Below the pieces are notes generated by a model, which was given only the letters and a program-made list of their open reading frames with translations, was not told the origin of the DNA and did no database searches. A stretch of DNA of 64,000 nt from an uncultured Oscillospiraceae bacterium (GTDB taxonomy: Bacteria > Bacillota > Clostridia > Oscillospirales > Ruminococcaceae): positions 26,655-90,654 of the forward strand of contig UQGL01000008.1 of the NCBI GenBank assembly GCA_900540595.1, written 5' to 3'. The position numbers and the translations under genes are program-made. Shown one piece after another: positions 17,320-24,806 of this stretch (positions within the stretch are counted from its first letter, which is position 1; every line of letters begins with the position of its first letter).

Positions 17320-17522
17320 CGGCTGCCCCCTTTCGGCCAAAGCGCCGCCGTGCAGGGAACGAGCAGGCAGAGCAGCAGCGTTTGGGTCGGAATACTGCAT
17401 ACCAGTGCGGTCAGCACCAGCACCCCACCAGCGACCATTCCTGCTGTGCAAGCCCAGCCAAAGCGGCGGGCCAGCAGGGCCAGCGCTGTACACAGCACCG
17501 TTATAAGCAGCAAAGCCGTCAT
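17316..17522 (-). CDS. Small two-helix membrane protein in the O-acetylation operon
   Basis: A 68-residue, very hydrophobic protein with two or three predicted helices (about 2-18, 24-42 and 45-62). It overlaps the lipoprotein gene upstream in an ATGA (17519-17522) and the MBOAT gene downstream by 4 bp. Tight coupling on both sides argues that it is real and made in step with MBOAT. No family is recognised; it may be an accessory subunit of the acetyltransferase complex. Confidence 0.65.
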   Translation of the reverse strand: MTALLLITVLCTALALLARRFGWACTAGMVAGGVLVLTALVCSIPTQTLLLCLLVPCTAALWPKGGSR

Positions 17523-19276
17523 GGCGTCAGTCCCTCCTTCTGCAGTGCGTCCTTTAAGGCAGTGATGACCTGCGCCGTGCGCAGCGCAACACCGTTGGTG
17601 GAAAGATGATTGTCAGTCCCATAGAAATACCGCCCCGGCAGCAGAGAGTCCTGCAGCGGTGTCAAAATCGCTGCGTTGAGGTTCTCTCTGAAATAGGCGT
17701 CCAGTGCGGCGATGGCCTCCGGGGTGGAGGCTTCGGAGACAGCCTGACTGTTGCGGGGGCTGTAGGTCAGCCAGACCCGCACACCGTCTGCTGTGAAGCG
17801 CGCAATTTCAGCGTTGGCGGGGTCGATATAATACGCCTGCGGAAAGGCATCCACCGTGTAATCGACCGGCAGACCATAGATCGGCGTATCTTCACCGGCA
17901 TCCGGGCGGTAGAGAATATAGTCGCCGTAGGCATTGTAGCTGGGGGTGTCCACAGCATTGCCGCCCTCGTCCAGCTCGGCGGGCGATACGGCGTAAGAGC
18001 GCGCCGCCATACCGGCGCGGGTCTGCAAATACGATCCGAGCGCCGAAAAAACGCCGCTGTACTGTCGTAAATCGAGCAGGGCAAGCAGATCGTAGTTTTC
18101 CTCGACCATGCAGAAGAAATCGTCGTCGAATGCGTTCGTCGTGCAGAATTGGCGCTTGGCGGCGTCAAACTCGGGTGAGAGCAGCAAAAGATCCCCCTCC
18201 TGCAGCTGCGAGCGTATCAATTCCAGCTGGGGCAGTGCGTTGGTATAGGCAAAAACCCCCATGTTGACCACCGCATAGCTGGGCAGGGCTTGATCCAGAG
18301 CCGCGCTGTCGTAGCCGAACCGCGCCGAGGAGCCGGAGAACAGCACGAGCTTGCGCGTTTTGGAAAGCGACAGCAGCCGGTCGTACTTGTCGGCAAAGGT
18401 GGCGTAGTAGCTGCCGCTGTAGACGGGGGCGGTCGCGGCATTGATGTGCAGGGTGCGCAGTGCCGTGCAGCCTTCAAAGGCATAGTCGCTGACGGTCTGC
18501 AGATTGTCAAAGAGGGTCAGCGATTCCACAGCGCAGCCGGTAAAGGCCCCCGGCTCGATACGGCGCAGCGTGTCAGGCAGGATGATCTCCCTGCAGGCGG
18601 CGTTTGTAAAAGCGCCGGCGGCGATCTCAACCACCGGCGCGCCGCCCAGCGTATCGGGAAGGACAAGGCGCTCCCCGCTCCCCTGCCAGCCCGTGACGGT
18701 GGCGGTGCCGTTGTTTACGGTAAAGGTGAATTCGGCGGCATCGTTCTGGGCAGCCCACTGGGCATAGAGCCGGCTGCCGGGCGCGGTTCGGCTGCCCAGC
18801 CCCACGGCCTGTCCGCTGCCGTCCGGGGCGGTATTCCACCCGGTCAGGGTGTGGCCGGGGTTGTTGAACAGCTCACCTTGGATCGCGGTATTCACACGCA
18901 GATGGCTTGCGGTAACAGGAGCCTCGATCCAGTCACCGCCCAGATTGTCCCGGTAGTAGAGTACGGTATCGCTTTTTTCTGCCGTGACGGCAACAGCGGT
19001 CGAGTAGCGGACCTCCGGCAGGCTGAGGGTATAGCCGGTGCCGGTGCGGGTCAGACGGGCGCCGGGATAGTCTGCGCCCGTCAGCGTATAGCCGTCGGCC
19101 GGGGTCAAGGTGAAGGTCACCGTCTGCCCCGGGGTAACGGCTGCAGTCTGGGTCTTTGCCGTAAACGCGGGCGAAGATTCCAAAACGATGCGGCACTGCA
19201 CCGCAGAGGCTGCCGGGGCGGCGGCACAGCCTGCCAGCAGAACCAGCATGGCGAGAATAAGCATCAGGCGGCGCAA
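17519..19276 (-). CDS. Lipoprotein with InlB-type and leucine-rich repeats and an SGNH/AlgX-like domain
   Basis: About 585 residues. The best start is TTG at 19276, preceded by AAGGA, giving MRRLMLILAMLVLLAGC with a lipobox Cys at 17; ATG 19264 is the alternative. Next come a beta-rich region, a Listeria-Bacteroides (InlB) type repeat (GELFNNPGHTLTGWNTAPDGSGQ), BspA-like LRR_5 repeats, and an SGNH/AlgX-like domain (LVLFSGSSARFGYDSA and, near the end, GTDNHLSTNGVA). It shares its domain set with the last gene of this operon but in the opposite order, suggesting related paralogues. It is probably the outer-face acetyl acceptor or transferase for a surface glycan. Confidence 0.72.
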   Translation of the reverse strand: MRRLMLILAMLVLLAGCAAAPAASAVQCRIVLESSPAFTAKTQTAAVTPGQTVTFTLTPADGYTLTGADYPGARLTRTGTGYTLSLPEVRYSTAVAVTAEKSDTVLYYRDNLGGDWIEAPVTASHLRVNTAIQGELFNNPGHTLTGWNTAPDGSGQAVGLGSRTAPGSRLYAQWAAQNDAAEFTFTVNNGTATVTGWQGSGERLVLPDTLGGAPVVEIAAGAFTNAACREIILPDTLRRIEPGAFTGCAVESLTLFDNLQTVSDYAFEGCTALRTLHINAATAPVYSGSYYATFADKYDRLLSLSKTRKLVLFSGSSARFGYDSAALDQALPSYAVVNMGVFAYTNALPQLELIRSQLQEGDLLLLSPEFDAAKRQFCTTNAFDDDFFCMVEENYDLLALLDLRQYSGVFSALGSYLQTRAGMAARSYAVSPAELDEGGNAVDTPSYNAYGDYILYRPDAGEDTPIYGLPVDYTVDAFPQAYYIDPANAEIARFTADGVRVWLTYSPRNSQAVSEASTPEAIAALDAYFRENLNAAILTPLQDSLLPGRYFYGTDNHLSTNGVALRTAQVITALKDALQKEGLTP

Positions 19277-19311
19277 GTGAGCACATCCTTTCAGAAAAAA
19301 TCTGTTTTCTA

Positions 19312-19549
19312 CGGCAATACCGCATAATTCTAAGTGCCGATACGGCGAGCGAGGTGCGGCAGATGCTAAGCCAAAAGCGCAGATAATACTTTGTGTATTA
19401 TCGAGCATTTTGGCAACGCAGATGCCGTACCGCACACCGAGCCGCAGCGAGGCGCTTCGGAGCGCAACCGCCGCTTGCGGCGGCTCTTGGCGCGGAGATC
19501 CGCCGGAGCGGTACTTAAGCCGTTAGGCGGGAATTGTGCGGTGTTGCCC
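19312..19549. mobile_element. MITE, about 238 bp, with terminal inverted repeats
   Basis: The ends GGCAATACCGCATAATTC (19313-19330) and the complement of 19531-19548 match at 16 of 18 positions. The element is flanked by TA on both sides (19310-19311 and 19550-19551), as for IS630/Tc1-mariner-type insertions; CTAC is also duplicated at 19309 and 19549. The interior has no ORF and folds into a long imperfect hairpin centred on GATAATAC/GTATTATC near 19391. The first 49 bp recur exactly at 63952-64000. It sits only 36 bp upstream of the lipoprotein start, so it carries or displaces that operon's promoter. Confidence 0.7.
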
Positions 19550-19567
19550 TACATCATAATACAAAAT

Positions 19568-19593
19568 ACCCCGGAGAGAAAGCCCCCCGGGGT
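19568..19593 (-). terminator. Terminator of the rhamnosidase/GH3 operon
   Basis: ACCCCGG (19568-19574) pairs with CCGGGGT (19587-19593). On the minus strand the stem is followed by ATTTTGTATT. It lies about 50 bp past the stop of the last gene (19645), between it and the MITE. Confidence 0.7.
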
Positions 19594-19644
19594 GTGGATG
19601 AGGAAAAAGCTGTCACGATGAAGTGACGCGGGAATGGCGCAGAA

Positions 19645-20070
19645 TTACTGCTCGTTCACATTGGTGAACGCGGCAATGATGTTCAGCACCACGGCAATCA
19701 GCAGCGCGGCCGTGCCGTAGATGGCGCTGGACAGGTCAGCCATCGTCTGGGCGTTGTTCGTAAAGGTCATGATCGAGGCGATGGTGTTGACGCGGGGGCT
19801 GATGAACTGTACGGCAGCCACGACCAGCGTGATACCGGCGACTACGCTCATCGCGTCGGCGGCAATGGCCAGCTTGTTATCCAGCACGACGCGCAGCACC
19901 AGTGCAAGGATGGCGATGACGGCGCAGCCGATGACAATCGGGCTGGTGCCGATCTTGCGGAAGGAATCAGTCCCGGCGTTGACAATGCAGAAGCCAAGGC
20001 CGACAGCACCGGCAACGGCGGTCAAAAGCGACAGGATCAGACCTGCGCCCTTTTTATTCGTAGAACTCAT
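19645..20070 (-). CDS. Small four-helix membrane protein downstream of GH3
   Basis: A 141-residue protein with four predicted membrane helices (about 9-32, 43-64, 68-92 and 112-135) and a short basic N terminus (MSSTNKKGAG). The ATG at 20070 lies 13 bp after the GH3 stop, so it is co-transcribed. No catalytic motif is seen. Its position after a membrane-anchored glycosidase suggests a partner or chaperone at the membrane, but the function is unknown. Confidence 0.65.
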   Translation of the reverse strand: MSSTNKKGAGLILSLLTAVAGAVGLGFCIVNAGTDSFRKIGTSPIVIGCAVIAILALVLRVVLDNKLAIAADAMSVVAGITLVVAAVQFISPRVNTIASIMTFTNNAQTMADLSSAIYGTAALLIAVVLNIIAAFTNVNEQ

Positions 20071-20083
20071 GGTTTGCACTCCT

Positions 20084-23000
20084 TTACTGCTTCTTGGATT
20101 TGCGGTCATTCAGCACATACATGGCGGCGGCCAGTACGGTCAGGGCGGCAAAGACGACCTGCACGGCAACGAGGGCGTTGTCATACCAGGTGCGGACGCT
20201 GACAAGGCGGGTGCTGCTGGCCATGCCGTCCAGCGCGTTGGAGTTGGCCAGCGCGTAGGCCTGCCATGTCATGGCCTGCTTGATGGCGCTCATCAGCTCG
20301 GTGTCCTGACCAACATTCTCGGTGGTCCAGTAGGCAAACTTTTCGCTGACAGCGGCCATCGTGTTCTCACCGGTGAAGGTGGTCATCGTGCCGCCGTTGA
20401 GGGCATACTCCTTCAGCACGGCGTAGTTGGGGTTCATGATGAAGTCCTGACTCTCCAGACCCTTGAAGCCCCATTCGCCGCGCAGAATGTTCTTGAGCAG
20501 GCCGGTGTGGGCGTTGGTGGCGGTGATGCCGACACGGTTGAAGGCGGTCATGACGCCCAGAGCGCCGGCATCCTCGATGGCGGCCTGGGTGCCGCGCAGC
20601 TCGTTCTCGCGGGCTTGCTGCTCAGTCATAAAGACGGAAACGCCGGTACGGTTGATCTCGGTATCGTTGAAGGCGAGATGCTTGGGGGCGATGATAACGC
20701 CGTACTCCTTGCCGCCGCTGATGAAGGCAACGGCCTGACCGGAGGTAAGGACGGCATCCTCGGAATAATACTCATGGTTGCGGGCGTTGTAGGGGGAACG
20801 GTGCAGGTTGGTGCCGCAGCCCCAGAAGATGGTCAGGTTGCTCCACAGGCTGTAGTTGCCGCAGATCTTGCCGTACTCGTTGGCAAGGTCTTTGTTGAAG
20901 GTCTGGGCAATAACGGTCTCGTTGACCATCGTGCCAAACTTGTATGCGAGGTTGGGGTCGTTGGCATCCACGGCGCAGGGGTCGCCGCCGGCTTTGTCGG
21001 TGTTGGCATACTGGCCGAGAGGATAGGAGTAGATGCCGTTGGGGCCATCGTTCTGGATGGTTTCGGGGCTCATGATAGACTCGATGGCCTTGGTGGAGGT
21101 GCCGCCCAGACCCAGACGGATCATACCCTCCTCCAGAGTGAGCTGATCCATCAGCAGGCTCCAGCGCTCATCATCAAGGTCGGTGACGCCCTTCAGGTCA
21201 GCCAGAGTCAGGCCATTGTCAGCGCCGAAGGTGACGGTGGACGGATCGCCGTTTGCGTTGATCTCATAGATGTCGTTGTCCAGAATGTCGAGCATCTCAT
21301 CGGAGGCGGTCAGATTCTTATAGGTCTTGGGGAAGGTGCCCTCCCAGTCAGAGCGGGTCAGGTAGGTGGCAGTGCCGGGCAGCCAGCTGTTGATGTCCAT
21401 ATCGGCCAGCTGGTTCTCAACGGCAGTGCCGTTTTTGGTCGTGGCAAAGGTCGTGCCGTCAAAGGAATCGAGCGTCCAGCTCTTGGCCTTGTCGGCGGTG
21501 CCGTCCACGCTCTGGCCCTCGGCGGCCAGTACATTGTTCACGGCCTCGTGTGCGCCGTTGCCGATGGTGAACCAGTAGTCACCGGCATCGAGAATGTAAC
21601 AGCCCTTGGTACCGGCCGCGTTGTCAGCGGTGGAATCCCAGCTGGCCATATTCTGCATGTCAGCGGTGATGGTCACGGTCTCGGAGGCACCGGGCGCAAG
21701 CTCGGCGGTCTTGCCGTAGTCCAGCAGCTGGATGGCAGCCTTCTCAACACCGTGCTCCTTGTCATAATCGGTGTAGGGCAGGCTGACATAGAGCTGCACA
21801 ACATCCTTGCCGGCCACGCTGCCGGTGTTCTTGACGGTCACGTTCGCAGTGACTGTCTCGTTTTCAAGGTCAACATTCAGGTTATCGAGGGTCTGCTCAA
21901 AGGTGGTGTAGCTCAGACCATAGCCGAACGGATAGGTAACCTCATTGTCATAGCTCCAGCCGCCGTCTGTGGAAGAACCGACTGCAGAATCGGCATTGCC
22001 CTGCCCCATGACGGTGTCAAAATAGCGGGTCTCGTAGTATTTGTAGCCGATGTAGATGTTCTCGGCCTCGACAATGGCATCGTTCATGCTGATGTCGGGG
22101 TTGGCGTTGGCCCACTGCAGATCGCCGAAGTTCTGGGCGCTGGGAGCGCTGGCGTTCTTGACGGCATAGGTGTCGGTCAGATGACCGGAGGGGCTGACCG
22201 CACCGGAGAGGATGTCGGCCACGCCGTAGAAGCCATAGCCGCCCGGCAGACCCACCTGCAGGATGGCGTCAACACCGACGTTGTCCTCGATCTCCTGCAC
22301 CTCCATGGCGCTGACGTTATTCAAAAGGACGATGACCTTGCCGCCGTTGGCCGCCTTGGCAGTGACGGCTGCATTGATGAGGTCGCGCTCGTCATCGGAC
22401 AGGCCCAGCGGGTCGGTCTGGTTCAGGTTCTGGGTGGGGTCAACACCGGCGGTGCCGGGGTTGTAGCTGCCGTTCTCAGAGGCAGAGCGGGCAATCGTGA
22501 CGATCATGACATTGTTGTCATTCATGCTGTCCTTCCAGCCTGCATCCTGACCGTCCAGTGCAGCCTGGCTCGGCTCCTTGCTGGAGAAAACGCCGGTGGT
22601 GGAAGGTGCGGTGATATGGTTGTACTCCACAGTGCCGCCCCAGCTCTGGACCTCGGATTTGTACATCGGCTTGAGGGCCTCGTACATGTCAGCCACAGTC
22701 TGGTTCAGACCGAAGCCCTTTGCCTTGAAGGCACCGACCATATCAACGGTATCGGCATCGGTTCCGGTGTTTGCAATGTAGCTGGAACCCATATCGCCGC
22801 CCTGAACGGGATAGTAGCTAGAAAAGCCCAACAGCGTGATTTTCTGGGTCTCATCCTTCGTCAGCGGCAGTGCGCCGTTGTTCTTCAGCAGGACGCTGCC
22901 CTCCTCACTCATCCGCTCGCCGACATCCTGAATGCCGTGCAGCAGGTCGCTGGTGGAGGTATAGTCCGACTTAAAGGTGTACAGGTCAGCACCGTCTGTC

Positions 23001-23161
23001 TCCTCGGTGACGAGCTTGGTGCTCTTGGTGCCAAGGAACTTGTCAATGTCGGTGCGGAAGCCGTCTACGACGGTCGAGGCGCAGACACTGAGCGCCAGCA
23101 GCGACGCCGTAGTGGTGGTCACGCCGCGCCAGACGCGGCGGCCGGAATTTTTCTTACTCAT
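20084..23161 (-). CDS. Membrane-anchored GH3 glycosidase with inverted domain order
   Basis: A 1025-residue beta-glycosidase. The usual second GH3 domain comes first (EEGSVLLKNNGALPL near 90, ILQVGLPGGYGFYGVADILSG near 300), then a fibronectin III-like domain (VKNTGSVAGKDVVQLYVS near 440), then the (beta/alpha)8 domain (NDGPNGIYSY near 700, PKHLAFND near 827). The likely nucleophile is the Asp of SQDF near 905. The order is the reverse of ordinary GH3 and matches the inverted type known from rumen Butyrivibrio and Ruminococcus. A hydrophobic segment at about 14-33 and a C-terminal helix (about 990-1012) ending in RKSKKQ anchor it at both ends, with the enzyme probably outside. Confidence 0.85.
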   Translation of the reverse strand: MSKKNSGRRVWRGVTTTTASLLALSVCASTVVDGFRTDIDKFLGTKSTKLVTEETDGADLYTFKSDYTSTSDLLHGIQDVGERMSEEGSVLLKNNGALPLTKDETQKITLLGFSSYYPVQGGDMGSSYIANTGTDADTVDMVGAFKAKGFGLNQTVADMYEALKPMYKSEVQSWGGTVEYNHITAPSTTGVFSSKEPSQAALDGQDAGWKDSMNDNNVMIVTIARSASENGSYNPGTAGVDPTQNLNQTDPLGLSDDERDLINAAVTAKAANGGKVIVLLNNVSAMEVQEIEDNVGVDAILQVGLPGGYGFYGVADILSGAVSPSGHLTDTYAVKNASAPSAQNFGDLQWANANPDISMNDAIVEAENIYIGYKYYETRYFDTVMGQGNADSAVGSSTDGGWSYDNEVTYPFGYGLSYTTFEQTLDNLNVDLENETVTANVTVKNTGSVAGKDVVQLYVSLPYTDYDKEHGVEKAAIQLLDYGKTAELAPGASETVTITADMQNMASWDSTADNAAGTKGCYILDAGDYWFTIGNGAHEAVNNVLAAEGQSVDGTADKAKSWTLDSFDGTTFATTKNGTAVENQLADMDINSWLPGTATYLTRSDWEGTFPKTYKNLTASDEMLDILDNDIYEINANGDPSTVTFGADNGLTLADLKGVTDLDDERWSLLMDQLTLEEGMIRLGLGGTSTKAIESIMSPETIQNDGPNGIYSYPLGQYANTDKAGGDPCAVDANDPNLAYKFGTMVNETVIAQTFNKDLANEYGKICGNYSLWSNLTIFWGCGTNLHRSPYNARNHEYYSEDAVLTSGQAVAFISGGKEYGVIIAPKHLAFNDTEINRTGVSVFMTEQQARENELRGTQAAIEDAGALGVMTAFNRVGITATNAHTGLLKNILRGEWGFKGLESQDFIMNPNYAVLKEYALNGGTMTTFTGENTMAAVSEKFAYWTTENVGQDTELMSAIKQAMTWQAYALANSNALDGMASSTRLVSVRTWYDNALVAVQVVFAALTVLAAAMYVLNDRKSKKQ

Positions 23162-23218
23162 GTTTTTCCTCCTTGTGTATATCGTAATCGCGTGTAGAGC
23201 GCGTTACTTCTGGGGGGC

Positions 23219-23290
23219 GGCGGGCAGAGGACTGCCCGCCCTACAGGGGTGGTTGCGGTAGGGTGGCCAGTCCCCTGACCGCCGCAGTTG
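23219..23290. repeat. GC-rich palindromic intergenic sequence
   Basis: GGCGGGCAG-AGGA-CTGCCCGCC (23219-23240) is a perfect 9-bp hairpin followed by CCCTACA and a second imperfect GC-rich inverted structure to about 23290. It lies between the GPH symporter and the GH3 gene of one operon. A similar palindrome plus CCCTACA occurs near 58195. It is probably a REP-like element; no T-run, so not an obvious terminator. Confidence 0.4.
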
Positions 23291-23295
23291 CCGCA

Positions 23296-24756
23296 TTACT
23301 TCTTGTTCCGCTTTGCGATTTCGGCCTGCTCACGGGGCAGGTCCTTTTCAACAGTCCAGAACAGGATCAGGATCACGGCGCCGATGATGTAGCAGACCGT
23401 TTCAACCCAGATATAGCTGACCGAGATGGCCGCCTGCACACCGGCGGTCTGGGCTGCGGTGCCCAGCGCGACATCAGCGGCCTGATTGTAGCCGCTGCCG
23501 TTGAGCATAGCGCTGAAGATCGAGTTGCAGATGGGGGTGGCTGCGACCATCAGCGAGCTGTAGATGCTCATCGTCAGGCCGTCCGTGCGGATGCCGGTGC
23601 GGTATTCGATATGGTCGATAACATCGGCGATCATTGCGAGGATCAGGTAGCAGGCCGGGGACGAGCCAAGGCACTTGAGCGCTACGCCGATGGCAACGGG
23701 AATGATATGACCGCCGCCAAGGCCGGCAATTACACCGCCCACAGCACCCAGCGCCATGAACACGCCGCAGACCATCCGCTTGCCGAATTTGTTGGCGAGC
23801 GGCACGACAAACACGGCGGCCACAGCCATCGGGATCGCGCCCATGATGCTGAGCAGGCTCTGCGAGGCACCCCAGGCGTCAGCATTGCCGAAGAAGGTGT
23901 TGTCCAGCACCCACTTGCAGTAGTAGCTCATCGAGCCGTTCTTCATCGCGCCGCTCCACTGGAACAGCATGTAGAATGCCATGACGATCCACCACATACG
24001 GTCGCCGGTCACAGCCTTGAGCTGCTCACCCAGCGAGGCAGCCTTCTTCGGGGCGGCATCCTCGCCGCGGCCCTCCTCGGTGACACGCTCGCGGGTGAAA
24101 AGGAACTGCAGATAGATCGTGATCGCGCTGAAAATGGCCACTGCCAACATGGCAACGAACCAGAGGTGCTGGTCCTCCTTCAGTGCGAAGGAAACGAGCA
24201 TCGGGAACACCATCGAGCCGCAGCCCATGACGCCCAGACCCGCAATGTTCGTGAAGGAGGCCAGTGCACCGCGCTGCTTGCTGTCACGGGTCGAAACCGG
24301 GATCATCGTAGAGTTGGCGGTGTTGTAGATGGGATAGGCCACGGCGTAGTAAAGGTTATAGGCAACCGCGATCCAGACCATCTTGGCCGCGCCCTCAAAG
24401 GGAACAACGAACATCAGCACGCTTGCGACCGAAAGCGTCAGCGCCGAGAGCAGAATCCACGGGCGGGCCTTGCCTGCCAGTGCGCGGGTGCGCTCAATCA
24501 GCTGGCCTACCACGAGGTTGGCCGCCACGATTAAGACGGTCGAAATCAGCTGCAGCGTGGTCAGAAAGCCGAGATCCAGCTTGAGGACATCGGTAAAATA
24601 ATTCTGCAGGATGCTTGTGAAAATACCGGAGGAAAGCAGTGCGCCGAACGGGCCGATAAAATAGCCGAGCAGCATTTCCGGCATTTTTACATCATCGCTC
24701 GTAATGCGGGACCGCGTCAGCGGGGACGACCAGAAATTGGATTTGGATATAGCCAT
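23296..24756 (-). CDS. GPH-family oligosaccharide symporter
   Basis: A 486-residue transporter with about 12 helices from the GPH/MFS group. The N terminus (MAISKSNFWSSPLTRSRITSDDVKMPEMLLGYFIGPFGALL) is longer than in MelB. The loop QLIERTRALAGKARPWIL corresponds to the R-x-G-x-x-R-P-W signature, and the C terminus carries the sequence ADVIDHIEYRTGIRTDG. It lies between the GH78 rhamnosidase and GH3 genes. It may import a rhamnosylated or beta-linked oligosaccharide or the product of the anchored GH3; the substrate is inferred from context. Confidence 0.88.
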   Translation of the reverse strand: MAISKSNFWSSPLTRSRITSDDVKMPEMLLGYFIGPFGALLSSGIFTSILQNYFTDVLKLDLGFLTTLQLISTVLIVAANLVVGQLIERTRALAGKARPWILLSALTLSVASVLMFVVPFEGAAKMVWIAVAYNLYYAVAYPIYNTANSTMIPVSTRDSKQRGALASFTNIAGLGVMGCGSMVFPMLVSFALKEDQHLWFVAMLAVAIFSAITIYLQFLFTRERVTEEGRGEDAAPKKAASLGEQLKAVTGDRMWWIVMAFYMLFQWSGAMKNGSMSYYCKWVLDNTFFGNADAWGASQSLLSIMGAIPMAVAAVFVVPLANKFGKRMVCGVFMALGAVGGVIAGLGGGHIIPVAIGVALKCLGSSPACYLILAMIADVIDHIEYRTGIRTDGLTMSIYSSLMVAATPICNSIFSAMLNGSGYNQAADVALGTAAQTAGVQAAISVSYIWVETVCYIIGAVILILFWTVEKDLPREQAEIAKRNKK

Positions 24757-24806
24757 AAGAGAGGGGTCACTCCTTCTTTATCTGATAAGTTGTGGTCATG
24801 GTTTGC

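Noticed and set aside
19721..23197. An 1158-codon open frame on the plus strand opposite the GH3 gene.
   Set aside because: It mirrors the biased codon use of GH3, has Gly/Val/Ala-rich composition without any domain, and no proper ribosome site; the minus-strand GH3 explains the region.
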